From: Paenibacillus tepidiphilus
Lineage (GTDB): Bacteria; Bacillota; Bacilli; Paenibacillales; Paenibacillaceae
DNA length: 64,000 nucleotides
Direction of reading: 5' to 3'
Assembly: GCF_008635795.1 (NCBI RefSeq)
Contig: NZ_VWRQ01000003.1
Coordinates: forward strand, 1-64,000
A model generated the notes under the pieces. That model did no database searches. It saw only the letters and a list, made by a program, of their open reading frames with translations, and had not been told where the DNA came from. Positions 54,675-63,331 of the stretch are shown here, piece after piece; positions within the stretch are counted from its first letter, which is position 1, and every line of letters starts with the position of its first letter. The translations under genes were made by a program, and so were the position numbers.

Positions 54675-55406
54675 TCATGCCTTCAAAAAGGTATCGGCCC
54701 AGACATCCGGCCGGTTCGTACAGATCATAATGTCCGAATGCATCGCGGCGAGGCGGCGCATTTCCTTGGTCTTGTTCACCGTCCAGGCCATCATCCGGAT
54801 GCCCCGTTCGGCCAGCAGCTTCGCCAGCACCGGAGTGATGCGCGCAAAGCTGATGGAGAGAAAGGAACAGTCCAGTTCACTAAGCTTGCCCGGAAGATCG
54901 CCGGAACGGGAATCAAAGATGAGTCCGGTTTGAAAGCGGGGTTCAAGCTCCTTGATCCGGCGCAGCGCCCCGAGGTCGAACGAGGTCAGTACGACCTCCT
55001 CCCGCATTCCCCGTTTATTGACGAGATCAATCACTGCCTGCTCCAGCCCCGGGTACATCGCCCCGCTGGTCTTGAGCTCGATATTAAGCCGCAGCCGGCC
55101 GTGGGCCAGGTCCAGCACCTCCTCCAGCGAAGGCACCTTCTCTCCGCGGAAAGCCCGCCCTTTCCAGCCCCCTGCATCCAGGCGCCGGATATGCTCGTAA
55201 TCCATATCCTTAACCTTACCATGTCCATTGGTGGTGCGGTCCAGCGTGAAGTCATGAATAACCACAGGCACGCCATCCCGGGTTAGCTGCACATCAATCT
55301 CCATCCAGCGTACATAAGGCAGCGCGACCGCCATCTTCACGGCAGCCATCGTATTCTCCGGCGCTTTGCCGGAGAAGCCGCGGTGGGCGACACACATATT
55401 CTTCAT
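54675..55406 (-). CDS. ugpQ: glycerophosphodiester phosphodiesterase
   Basis: This 243-aa cytosolic enzyme hydrolyses glycerophosphodiesters to glycerol 3-phosphate and an alcohol. The TIM barrel opens with VAHRGFSGKAPENT and has the catalytic EIDVQLTRDGVPVVIHD (the E-x-D...H metal site), then NIELKT. The start is ATG 55406, with GGAGG 8 nt upstream; the longer in-frame open stretch to 55580 has no ribosome site and overlaps capA. No signal peptide is seen, which fits the UgpQ type rather than the exported GlpQ. It lies 46 bp after capA. Confidence 0.92.
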   Translation of the reverse strand: MKNMCVAHRGFSGKAPENTMAAVKMAVALPYVRWMEIDVQLTRDGVPVVIHDFTLDRTTNGHGKVKDMDYEHIRRLDAGGWKGRAFRGEKVPSLEEVLDLAHGRLRLNIELKTSGAMYPGLEQAVIDLVNKRGMREEVVLTSFDLGALRRIKELEPRFQTGLIFDSRSGDLPGKLSELDCSFLSISFARITPVLAKLLAERGIRMMAWTVNKTKEMRRLAAMHSDIMICTNRPDVWADTFLKA

Positions 55407-55452
55407 CCTCAGCACCTCCAGCAGAAAATGGACTTCATGTTGCAAACACAGG

Positions 55453-56826
55453 CTAACGGGCCTGTGTGACCGTGCCGTCATTGCCGATCTTGACAAGTCC
55501 GGCCGATAAAGCCTCCACCCGCTGCAGCAGCAGTGCCCCTGAGACTTCGTCCATCGGCACCGGGCGGGCCAGCTCAGCATGCATCGGCGCCAGCTTCAGC
55601 CCGCACTCGCCGCCAGCCGTGCACTCCGCCTGGAAGACCGCCGTCTCCCAAGTGGCGGGCACAGTCGATCTTGTAAAGATAAAATTACCGGTGCTGTAGG
55701 CAATCCATTTACCCTTGTAGGGCTCAATGCCCTGAAGCACATGCGGATGTCCGCCGATCACCAGATCGGCACCGGCATCGATGAAGCTGCGGCCCAGCGT
55801 CTGCTGGGTCCCGTCATATTGCTCCACCCGCTCCTTGCCCCAATGGACCACCACCACAACAAGATCGGCCTTCTGTTTGGCAGCGGCGATAGCCTTCAGG
55901 CCTTGCTGGCTGTCATAGACCGCAGCAACGCCTGTCTTGTCCGGCCCGGCAGCCCAACTGCTCTCCGGAATAACCCGCGTAAAGCCAAGGAGCGCAATCC
56001 TGATGCCCTTGCGTTCGAAATATTGTGCTGTAAATGCCTCCTTGCTGTTCTTGCCGGCGCCGACATAAGGGATGCCCCGCTCCTGCAAATGCTTGAACGT
56101 ATCAAGCAGGCCTGGCTCTCCCTGGTCAAGCGTGTGGTTATTGGCCAGATTGACAGCATCCACACCGGCTGCCTTGAGCGCATCCAGCGCTTCCGGCGCG
56201 CCCTTGAACACAAACTGCTTATTGGCTGCCCCTACACCTCCGCTAGTAATGGGGTTCTCCAGATTAACCACCGTAAGGTCATCCTTGGTGAACATGCCGT
56301 CCAGAGCAGAATAAGAATACGCATAGCCCTGCTTCTGCAGCAGCTCGCCAGCCTTGCCGGCAAAGATTACATCCCCGGCAAAATTAAGGGTCACGGTCGC
56401 GCCAGGATCGCCACCTGGCAGCCCCGACACTCCCTGTCCGTCATCTGACGCGTTGCCCGCGGCTGTTCCCGCACTCTCTTCCGGCTTTGCGGTCCCTTCC
56501 GCGGAAGGCGGCGGGGTTTCGGTCACTTCGGGAGCTGGCGTCTTCTCCGGCTCAACCGATGGCGACGGGCTTACCGGCGGCTCTGTGGCCGGTGAAGGAG
56601 TAACTGTAGGCGAAGGCGGCGGATCAGCGGTTGCCGTCGCAGACACTTCCGCCGTCTCCGGCGGCGGAGCGGAGACACTCTTGCCGGAATCACCGAGAAA
56701 ATAATAGAGAAGTAGAGCGGAAATCATGAGAAGCAGGCTTACATTTGTCCATGCCCAGACCGTGCGGCGTCTGCGTTTGTTGCTGCTTTGCCGTCTTTGC
56801 CTGTTGCTTGATCGCGGCGGATACAT
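55453..56826 (-). CDS. CapA family protein (PGA_cap metallophosphatase)
   Basis: This 457-aa protein has a basic N-terminus and one membrane helix (WAWTNVSLLLMISALLLYYFLG). A Pro/Thr/Glu/Ser-rich linker of about 95 residues spans the wall, followed by the CapA domain (150-440). The domain has FAGDVIFAG, VNLENPI, ANNHTLDQG and VVHWGKER...GGHPHVLQGIE, a calcineurin-like set. CapA/PgsA proteins help make or anchor poly-gamma-glutamate, but no pgsB/C genes are here, so a stand-alone hydrolytic role is possible. It leads the run through GDPD to the TPR gene. Confidence 0.88.
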   Translation of the reverse strand: MYPPRSSNRQRRQSSNKRRRRTVWAWTNVSLLLMISALLLYYFLGDSGKSVSAPPPETAEVSATATADPPPSPTVTPSPATEPPVSPSPSVEPEKTPAPEVTETPPPSAEGTAKPEESAGTAAGNASDDGQGVSGLPGGDPGATVTLNFAGDVIFAGKAGELLQKQGYAYSYSALDGMFTKDDLTVVNLENPITSGGVGAANKQFVFKGAPEALDALKAAGVDAVNLANNHTLDQGEPGLLDTFKHLQERGIPYVGAGKNSKEAFTAQYFERKGIRIALLGFTRVIPESSWAAGPDKTGVAAVYDSQQGLKAIAAAKQKADLVVVVVHWGKERVEQYDGTQQTLGRSFIDAGADLVIGGHPHVLQGIEPYKGKWIAYSTGNFIFTRSTVPATWETAVFQAECTAGGECGLKLAPMHAELARPVPMDEVSGALLLQRVEALSAGLVKIGNDGTVTQAR

Positions 56827-56863
56827 GGGTTCAAACAGTCTCCTTTGCCGTTAAAGTGTTTCT

Positions 56864-56872
56864 ATTATAGCA
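56864..56872 (-). promoter_or_regulatory. extended -10 promoter of capA
   Basis: On the minus strand TGCTATAAT (hexamer 56869-56864) lies about 37 nt before the capA start. No convincing -35 is seen. Confidence 0.5.
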
Positions 56873-57002
56873 TAACTGGCTTCTCCCCACATTCGTGAGC
56901 GAGATGGTTTAAGGACCATAACCTTAACAAAATATGGAGCCAAGCACCATCTAATGTGTGAGTAAAGGCCGGGTTGTCCGTGCATATCATCATCAGATTT
57001 GA

Positions 57003-57302
57003 AATGATCAATGAGCTTGTTTGATTTTCGCAACTTAAATGGCTCATTTATGCCGGTTAGCGGTAGTCTAGTTCGATAATCGCCACTTAATAGTAGCCAA
57101 AATGATTGCTGAAGCAAATTTTCGTCAAAATAGATGGCGGAAATCCAATTAGCATCGGTAAATAGCCTTATACGCGAAAATTAAGTGGCAGAAATCCAAC
57201 TACCACCTCGGCCGTATCGAATTGCTGCTGTGTACCATCTAAGTTTCGAGTAAGGGCTGGGAATTCCTTGAATTTAATAAGTGGCAATTCTCCAACTGGG
57301 GT
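57003..57302. repeat. family of short degenerate repeats, about five copies
   Basis: Copies of a roughly 22-bp element, TTAAGTGGCRGAAATCCAAC, lie near 57014-57038 and 57072-57097 (both inverted), and near 57131-57152, 57183-57203 and 57280-57300 (direct). A second element, CCATCTAAKKTKYGAGTAARGGCYGGG, occurs near 56948 and 57236. The 56827-57541 gap of 715 bp holds no gene that I can support. Confidence 0.65.
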
Positions 57303-57478
57303 GCAGGAGCAGGGACTGTCTGTCGTTCATCCTAACTATATGGAGCTGGCTTCCAGCGGATTCACGCATTTGCTGTAATAATCCTGGGTGGGAGGTTATA
57401 TCCTTCACTGAAGCCCCTGTCCTTCCAGCCTGATCAGAGAAAAAACTTAGACGCTTCTAACCTTCTCTCGGTTCAAGC

Positions 57479-57524
57479 CAAAAAGGGCGACTGTCGGAGA
57501 ATCCGACAAATCGCCCCTTTGGCA
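57479..57524 (-). terminator. intrinsic terminator of the hem operon
   Basis: GGGCGA and TGTCGG pair with CCGACA and TCGCCC around GAAT, with CCAAA/TTTGG closing; on the minus strand TTTTTGG follows. Confidence 0.88.
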
Positions 57525-57541
57525 ATACTCTAGTTCATTAT

Positions 57542-58990
57542 TTACCGGCCGCGGGCCGGCTGCTTCAGCGCTTCCGCCGCGCGCTGAGCCGTTTCCTTGG
57601 CCTGCTTGATGCAGTCAGGCATACCGATCCCGTCATAACCCGCCCCGAAGGCGTACACGCCCGGCAGCTTCCGGTTGAGCTCATCGCGCAGCCGGGCAAT
57701 ATTCGCAGGATGGCCTACCGGATATTGCGGCATGGAGGATTTCAGCCGGGTAATCTCTGTAAACAGCGGCACCGCCGTAATGCCCATGATCTCGCGCAGG
57801 TCCTTGCGCACAAGCTCCGTAATCGCCTCATCGGGAAGCAGAACATTCTGCTCATCGCCGGAGCGCCCGACATAGCAGCGCAGCAGCACTTTGTCGTCCG
57901 GGCTCGTATGCAGCCACTTCGTCGAGGTCCAGGTGCAGGCGGTAATATTGCGGGACTCCTTGCGCGGCACCAGAAAGCCTGATCCGTCATACTCGGTAAC
58001 GATGTCCTTCTTGTTGAAGGCCAGCACCACATTGGCCACAGACACATAATTGACGGCTTCGAGCGGGGCAACGTCCACATGCGGCTTCAGCAGCTGTGCA
58101 GCAGCGAAGTTCTGAACCGTGACATAGATATCGTCGGCCGGGAGCAGTTCGCCGGTCGCCAGCTCCACCTCATAACGGGGCGTAGCATTTGGTGCGGCAC
58201 CCTCACGAATGCGGATGGCTGACACACTCGTCCCGGTGCGCTGTTCGACGTCGTGCAGCTCCTCGATCAAGGCCTTGACCAGACTCTGCAGCCCGTGACG
58301 GAAGGTCAGGAAGGCGCTCTTCTTCGTTCCGGTATGAGTCTCCACCGGCTTCTTGCCGGTAGTCATCCCGCGGATCAGACTGCCGTAACGGCGTTCCACC
58401 TCACCGAACTGCGGGAAGGTCGCCTGCAGACTGATCTTGCGCATATCTCCGGCATAGATGCCTGCCAGCAGCGGCTCAGTCATACTCTCCAGCACTTCCG
58501 TTCCGAGCCGCCGTTCAATCAGCGAGCCCAGAGACTCATCCTCTGTACTGCGGCGCGCCGGGATGACGAAATCCAGCAGTGCGCGCATTTTGCCGCTGAA
58601 GCTGACCAGATTGCTCTTCAGAAACGGCTTGATTTCCGTAGGAATACCCAGCACCAGCCCGGCAGGCATGGAATGCAGTACCCCGCGCTGCAATATGTAT
58701 GTCTTCTTCGCATTCGGATTCGTCGTTACCAGCTCACTGCCGATTCCCAGCTCCTTGGCCAGATCGCTCATAACGGACTTGCGGGCCAGAAAAGAATCCG
58801 GCCCCCGTTCAATCACAAATCCGTCACGGTGCAGCGTCTCAATCTTGCCGCCGAGCTTACCTTCCTTCTCCAGCAGCACAATGTCCGGCTCTATCCCCGC
58901 CTGCCGGTAGGACTGGCGGACATAGTGTGCAGCGCTGAGACCGCTGAGGCCCCCGCCGATGATGACGACTTTACGTGAAGTGCCGCTCAT
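57542..58990 (-). CDS. hemY: coproporphyrinogen III oxidase / protoporphyrinogen oxidase (HemY type)
   Basis: This 482-aa FAD enzyme begins VVIIGGGLSGLSAAHYVRQSY, the dinucleotide-binding fold. It has the long PPO substrate domain (about 90-400) and C-terminal GVYAFGAGYDGIGMPDCI, which closes the FAD site. In Firmicutes it oxidises coproporphyrinogen III to coproporphyrin III (CgoX). It overlaps hemH by 4 bp, and with hemE forms the hemEHY operon of Bacillales. The operon ends at the 57479-57524 terminator. Confidence 0.93.
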   Translation of the reverse strand: MSGTSRKVVIIGGGLSGLSAAHYVRQSYRQAGIEPDIVLLEKEGKLGGKIETLHRDGFVIERGPDSFLARKSVMSDLAKELGIGSELVTTNPNAKKTYILQRGVLHSMPAGLVLGIPTEIKPFLKSNLVSFSGKMRALLDFVIPARRSTEDESLGSLIERRLGTEVLESMTEPLLAGIYAGDMRKISLQATFPQFGEVERRYGSLIRGMTTGKKPVETHTGTKKSAFLTFRHGLQSLVKALIEELHDVEQRTGTSVSAIRIREGAAPNATPRYEVELATGELLPADDIYVTVQNFAAAQLLKPHVDVAPLEAVNYVSVANVVLAFNKKDIVTEYDGSGFLVPRKESRNITACTWTSTKWLHTSPDDKVLLRCYVGRSGDEQNVLLPDEAITELVRKDLREIMGITAVPLFTEITRLKSSMPQYPVGHPANIARLRDELNRKLPGVYAFGAGYDGIGMPDCIKQAKETAQRAAEALKQPARGR

Positions 58991-59952
58991 GAACGGCCCA
59001 CCTGCAGATTCCCCGCCTTCTTGCGCACCACATCGCTCAGCACGGCCATATAACCGGGGTCGCTGTTCAGCGATTCAATACGCATCAGGCGCATATCCAG
59101 ATCGGCAGCCAGCGCCTGGGCTTCAATATCCAGGTCGTACAGCACTTCCAGATGGTCGGAAACGAAGCCTATAGGCGCCGACAGCACATATTTAACCTGA
59201 GCCTCGCTCAGATCTTTCATCGTATCCAGGATGTCCGGCCCGAGCCATGGTTCGGAAGTCCGGCCGGCACTTTGCCAGGTGAACTGCCAGTTCTTCACCC
59301 CGGTCTTGTCGGCAATCGCCTGCGAAGTCGCCAGCAGCTGGTCACGGTAGGGATCGCCCATGGACAGAATTCTTTCCGGCAGGCTGTGCGCGCTGAAGAG
59401 CACCTTCACATCATCGCGGACCGCCCCTGTCTCTTCAAAAGCATCCAGCTTCGCGGCCACTCTGCCGCTGAGCACCTCAATCAGCTGAGGATGCAGGTGG
59501 TAGCTCTCCACCGCCTCCAGCTGAATACCGCACTCCTCCGCCTTTTTCTTCGCTCGCTTGATGTACAGGCCGACGCTCATGACGGAATAATGCGGTGCGA
59601 GCACCACACCGACAGCATGCTTAATGCCATCCTTCGCCATCGCTGCGACACCGTCCTCAATGAACGGGCGGGCATGTTTCAATCCCTGATAACAGATATA
59701 TTCCGGTTCTCCCGGGGCACGGTCCCGGTTCAGTGCATCCTGCAGCGCTTCCACCTGACGGTCGGTGTTCTCCCGCAGCGGAAAGACACCGCCGACAATG
59801 GCTTCGTAACGGTCCTTAAGCTCCTTTAACTGCTCTGCCGAGGGCGGATTGCCGTGACGGATGTCCGTGTAATATTCCTCCACTCCGTCCATGCTCTCCG
59901 GTGTTCCGTAAGACATGACCAAAACGCCGATTTTTGCTGTCATTAAACCCAT
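58987..59952 (-). CDS. hemH: coproporphyrin ferrochelatase (HemH/CpfC)
   Basis: This 321-aa soluble enzyme inserts Fe2+ into coproporphyrin III. It starts with IGVLVMSYGTPESMDGVEEYYTDIRHGNPP and has the metal-binding His in LFSAHSLPERILSMGDPYRDQL, and a conserved Glu in the late GFVSDHLEVLYDLDIEA. Single-domain, membrane-free form, as in B. subtilis. It overlaps hemY by 4 bp and lies 46 bp after hemE, so all three are probably cotranscribed. Confidence 0.95.
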   Translation of the reverse strand: MGLMTAKIGVLVMSYGTPESMDGVEEYYTDIRHGNPPSAEQLKELKDRYEAIVGGVFPLRENTDRQVEALQDALNRDRAPGEPEYICYQGLKHARPFIEDGVAAMAKDGIKHAVGVVLAPHYSVMSVGLYIKRAKKKAEECGIQLEAVESYHLHPQLIEVLSGRVAAKLDAFEETGAVRDDVKVLFSAHSLPERILSMGDPYRDQLLATSQAIADKTGVKNWQFTWQSAGRTSEPWLGPDILDTMKDLSEAQVKYVLSAPIGFVSDHLEVLYDLDIEAQALAADLDMRLMRIESLNSDPGYMAVLSDVVRKKAGNLQVGRS

Positions 59953-59998
59953 CTCCTTATACGAATAATGTCCGGATCGAAGTTAAAAGGCATCAAGC

Positions 59999-61060
59999 TT
60001 ACGCACGCGGAGCTCCCGATTGCCGTAAAGCCTCCCGGGAGTAAGTGTGCACAAATTCAGTCAGTTCTTTTAGCGTGTCCAGCGAAGCCTCCGGAAATAA
60101 TCCGTGGCCCAAATTAAATACATAGCCCGGTTCAGCGATTCCTTCATCGATGATTTCCGCAGCCCGCTGCTTCAGCACATCCATCGGGGCCGTCAGAAGG
60201 TAAGGGTCCAGATTACCCTGTACGGCAAATCCGTCGCCAAGTCTGCGGCGCCCCTCGCTCAGGCTGACCCGCCAATCCAGTCCAATGACATCGGCCTTGA
60301 GGGTGCTGAGACTCGGCAAGAGCTCACCCGAACTGACCCCGGGAAAATAAATTTTCGGTACATCAAGATCCGCCAGCTCGGCAAAGATACGGGAAACGGT
60401 CGGCAGCACATAACGCTCAAAGTCCCGGGGCGCCAGAGCCCCGACCCAGCTGTCAAACAGCTGGAACGCCTTGCCTCCGCTGCGCACATGCGCCCGCAGA
60501 TAGGCGATTACCATATCGCCCAGCTTGCCCATCAGACGGTCCCACACCTCAGGCTGGCTGTACATCAGCTCCTTGGTCCGGTGATAGCTCTTCGAGGGCT
60601 TGCCTTCGATCAGATAGCTGGCAATGGTGAACGGCGCGCCGGCAAAAGTGATCAGCGGCACATCCAGCTCCTTATCGAGAATGGCGATCGTCTCCAGAAT
60701 ATGGCCCAGGTCCCCTTCCACATCTACCGGACGCAGGCGGTCCACATCGGCAGCGGAGCGGATCGGCTGCTCGATAACCGGACCAATGTTCTTCACGATG
60801 TCAAAATCGACGCCCAGGGAAGCCACGGGATTCATAATGTCGGAGTACAGAATCGCCGCATCCACACCCAGCTTGCGCACAGGCATGAGCGTAACTTCAG
60901 CGGCCAGCTCAGGCTGGCGGCAGATTTCCAGCAGCGAATATTTTTCCTTGATTTTACGGTATTCGGGATCATATCGTCCGGCTTGGCGCATGTACCATAC
61001 GGGCACATAATCGCTCTGCTGCCGCTTGCATGCGCGAATAAAAGTATCGTTGTAGGTCAT
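59999..61060 (-). CDS. hemE: uroporphyrinogen decarboxylase
   Basis: This 353-aa cytosolic enzyme removes four carboxyls from uroporphyrinogen III to give coproporphyrinogen III. The signature VPVWYMRQAGRYDPEYR holds the conserved Arg pair, the catalytic Asp is in AAILYSDIMNP, and VIGLDWRVSLSEGRRRLG closes the active site. It is first in the hemEHY operon; its start at 61060 has AAATGGAGATTTT upstream. It supplies the substrate for HemY and HemH downstream. Confidence 0.95.
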   Translation of the reverse strand: MTYNDTFIRACKRQQSDYVPVWYMRQAGRYDPEYRKIKEKYSLLEICRQPELAAEVTLMPVRKLGVDAAILYSDIMNPVASLGVDFDIVKNIGPVIEQPIRSAADVDRLRPVDVEGDLGHILETIAILDKELDVPLITFAGAPFTIASYLIEGKPSKSYHRTKELMYSQPEVWDRLMGKLGDMVIAYLRAHVRSGGKAFQLFDSWVGALAPRDFERYVLPTVSRIFAELADLDVPKIYFPGVSSGELLPSLSTLKADVIGLDWRVSLSEGRRRLGDGFAVQGNLDPYLLTAPMDVLKQRAAEIIDEGIAEPGYVFNLGHGLFPEASLDTLKELTEFVHTYSREALRQSGAPRA

Positions 61061-61116
61061 GATAAAATCTCCATTTAAGTTGGATTTAATAGATTATGGG
61101 GAATGTATATTCTTAT

Positions 61117-61145
61117 ATTATGCCCGCTTTTTTGGCGGGAAACAA
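61117..61145 (-). promoter_or_regulatory. SigA-type promoter of hemEHY
   Basis: On the minus strand TTGTTT (61145-61140) and CATAAT (61122-61117) are 17 bp apart. The spacer holds an inverted repeat, CCCGC-CAAAAAA-GCGGG, a place where a repressor could sit. Confidence 0.65.
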
Positions 61146-61164
61146 CCGAATTGCGTCCAATGAA

Positions 61165-61192
61165 ATGACAATACGATGACATTACTATGACA
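61165..61192. promoter_or_regulatory. three 11-bp-phased TGTCAT repeats
   Basis: ATGACA (TGTCAT on the minus strand) occurs at 61165, 61176 and 61187, exactly 11 bp apart. Hexamer repeats with 5-bp gaps are the layout bound by OmpR-family response regulators such as PhoP and WalR. The site is about 20 bp upstream of the hemE -35, suitable for activation, and also about 30 bp from the divergent MFS promoter. Confidence 0.6.
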
Positions 61193-61220
61193 TGTGTTGC
61201 ACCGGAGAAGGTTATTTTTG

Positions 61221-61229
61221 TGGTATACT
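61221..61229 (+). promoter_or_regulatory. extended -10 promoter of the MFS efflux gene
   Basis: TGGTATACT (hexamer 61224-61229) is an extended -10. A possible TTGCAC at 61197 is 21 bp away, too far for a normal -35. Confidence 0.5.
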
Positions 61230-61303
61230 GATGAGAATGTCAAAATTTCGTGAATTTTGTTGGAAGCCCATTTCAGAATCCCTTGAAAGGAAGTGAAAGC
61301 ACA

Positions 61304-62530
61304 TTGAAGAAGTTGAACCTGGAAACCTGGAAAATCAATCTCATTGTGCTTTGGTTCGGCCAATTTCTCGTCAATGCCGGTATGACTATGATTACCCCGT
61401 TTCTTTCGCTTTATCTCGCCAAAGATTTGGGTGTTACCGGCGAGCACGAAATCGGAATGTGGGCCGGCCTCATTTTTGCCGCGAATTTTTTGACCTCTTT
61501 TATTTTTCAGCCGCTGTGGGGCAAGCTAGCCGATAAATACGGACGCAAAATCATGCTGCTGCGGTCCAGCTTCGGCATGGCCGTGGTCATTGTGCTGATG
61601 GGCTTTGCCCAGACTCCGTGGCAGCTCTTGCTGCTGCGCCTTTTGAACGGAACCATCTCCGGCTTCAATCCCGCCTCCATCGCGCTGGTCTCGGGGACGA
61701 CACCCAAGCCGCGCATGGGCTTTGCCATGGGGCTAATGCAATCGGGATCGGTGGCAGGCACCATCCTTGGCCCATTGATCGGCGGCGCTCTGGCGGATTG
61801 GATCGGGTTCCGGCCGATTTTTTATGTAGTAGGTGCCTTGTTGTTCGTGGCTTCTCTGCTGGCACTGTTCCTGGTCAAAGAGAAATTCGACCGTGCCGAA
61901 GCCGCCCAGGTGCCGCAGGTGTCCGTGCTTGAGGGCTTCAAGGAACTGGCCAAGGTTCCGCAGCTGCCCGCCTTGTTCGGCGTAACCTTCCTGCTGCAGT
62001 TCGCTATGGTCAGTCCGATGACGCTGCTGCCGCTGTATGTCGAGAAGCTGCACGGCTCTGCGGTCGATATCGCGTTTTGGGCGGGGGTGGTCAGCGCCGT
62101 AACGGGCGTTTCCAATATGCTGGCTTCCCCGCTGCTCGGCAAGCTCAGCGACAAGGTAGGCGCACACCGGATACTGACATACGCGCTGGTGGGCGCAGCA
62201 CTGTTCCTGATTCCGCAGGCCTTCGTCACCACCGTCTGGCAGCTGGTTATCGTACGCTTTCTGATGGGTGTGTTTATGGGCGGCCTGCTGCCAAGCGTCA
62301 ATGCGCTGATCCGTTCTTATACGCCTGACGGCAAGGAGAGCCGGGCCTTTGGCTTCAACAGCAGCACGCTGGCGCTCGGCAATATGCTGGGCGCGGTCAT
62401 CGGGGGATTTCTGTCGGGTTACATCGGCATTGAAGGATTGTTTATCATTTCCGGAGGATTCCTGCTCATCAACACGGTCTGGGTGCGCCTCAAATTGTAC
62501 AAGCACCCCCAGACCCGGTCCTTCCGCTGA
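61304..62530 (+). CDS. MFS multidrug efflux transporter (MdtG-like, DHA1)
   Basis: This 408-aa, twelve-helix H+ antiporter opens with NLIVLWFGQFLVNAGMTMITPFLSLYLAKDLG and has motif A (GKLADKYGRKIMLLRSS) after helix 2. Motif C-like GLMQSGSVAGTILGPLIGGALAD in helix 5 marks drug-proton antiporters. Substrate is unknown. TTG 61304 with AAAGGAAG upstream fits better than GTG 61250, which has no ribosome site. It is divergent from hemE and shares the TGTCAT-repeat region, so haem-linked control (for example porphyrin export) is a testable idea. Confidence 0.88.
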   Translation: MKKLNLETWKINLIVLWFGQFLVNAGMTMITPFLSLYLAKDLGVTGEHEIGMWAGLIFAANFLTSFIFQPLWGKLADKYGRKIMLLRSSFGMAVVIVLMGFAQTPWQLLLLRLLNGTISGFNPASIALVSGTTPKPRMGFAMGLMQSGSVAGTILGPLIGGALADWIGFRPIFYVVGALLFVASLLALFLVKEKFDRAEAAQVPQVSVLEGFKELAKVPQLPALFGVTFLLQFAMVSPMTLLPLYVEKLHGSAVDIAFWAGVVSAVTGVSNMLASPLLGKLSDKVGAHRILTYALVGAALFLIPQAFVTTVWQLVIVRFLMGVFMGGLLPSVNALIRSYTPDGKESRAFGFNSSTLALGNMLGAVIGGFLSGYIGIEGLFIISGGFLLINTVWVRLKLYKHPQTRSFR

Positions 62531-62549
62531 GCTGCGTCTTGCAGGGCGT

Positions 62550-63179
62550 CTACTTCACCCGGGCGAGTGCCAGTCCGTCAAAAGCAGGCAGCAGCGTACT
62601 CTCCAGGCGCGGATCACCGGCGATCATCTCATTGAAGCGGCGCATCGCCTGTACAGCGGGCCCGTTCTTCTCCGGATTCAGGGTCCGGCCGCGCAGAAAG
62701 ATGTTGTCTCCGGCAATTAAGGCGCCCGGCCGGCCCAGCCGGATCGCGTATTCCAGATAGTTCGGGTAATTCTCCTTGTCGGCATCGATGAAAAAGAAAT
62801 CAAACCGCCGTCCCTCCGCTTCCAGCTGCTCCAGGCTTTGAAGCGCGGGGCCGAGCCGGTATTCCACGGCTTCGCCGAAGCCGGCCTGTGTCAGATGACG
62901 CTCCGCCAGCGCGGCGTATTCAGGCTTCAGCTCCAGGGAGGTCAGCCTCCCGCCGGCAGCCATGCCGCGGCAGAGACAGATGCCGCTGTAGCCGCCGAGC
63001 GCTCCGATCTCCAGAATGTCGGCTGCGCCGGATAGCTTGGCGAGTAGTGTGAGCAGCCGTCCGTAGCCTGGAGCAATCGACACCTCAGGCATGTGGTTCG
63101 CGGCAATGGCCTGCTTGACCTGCAGCAGCAATTCGTCTTCTGCATAAAGCTGTTCGCTGTATTCTTCCTGATTGGGCAT
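62550..63179 (-). CDS. SAM-dependent O-methyltransferase (family 3)
   Basis: This 209-aa protein has the COMT/CCoAOMT-like fold. SAM motif I is DILEIGALGGYSGICLCRGM, motif II LTSLELKPEYAALAERHL, and FFFIDADKENYPNYLEYAI carries the metal-binding Asp. It methylates a hydroxyl on a small molecule, possibly a catechol-like compound or, as with TrmR in B. subtilis, a tRNA hydroxyuridine. It is convergent with the MFS gene. An AAGGAGAAA ribosome site precedes 63179. Confidence 0.88.
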   Translation of the reverse strand: MPNQEEYSEQLYAEDELLLQVKQAIAANHMPEVSIAPGYGRLLTLLAKLSGAADILEIGALGGYSGICLCRGMAAGGRLTSLELKPEYAALAERHLTQAGFGEAVEYRLGPALQSLEQLEAEGRRFDFFFIDADKENYPNYLEYAIRLGRPGALIAGDNIFLRGRTLNPEKNGPAVQAMRRFNEMIAGDPRLESTLLPAFDGLALARVK

Positions 63180-63202
63180 ATGTTTTTCTCCTTATATTAC
63201 AT

Positions 63203-63250
63203 TAATGCGGGCTTTCGCCCGGGGTAGGCATTGTGCAGCCCCGCGCATTA
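63203..63250. other. imperfect hairpin in the O-methyltransferase / YpsC-like gap
   Basis: TAATGCG-GGCT (63203-63213) pairs with AGCC-CGCGCATTA (63237-63250) across a GC-rich interior, in the divergent promoter region. It may be a regulatory structure; no clear function. Confidence 0.4.
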
Positions 63251-63331
63251 CCCTATACTTGAACAGAAAAGCCATTTCTTATTGTAGCGGCAATCTGCCG
63301 CCATTCACAAGTCAAACGGAGCTGAGAGCAT

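Noticed and set aside
57300..57420. Broken gene upstream of the hem terminator
   Set aside because: Short peptide-like stretches without a start, ribosome site or recognisable domain.
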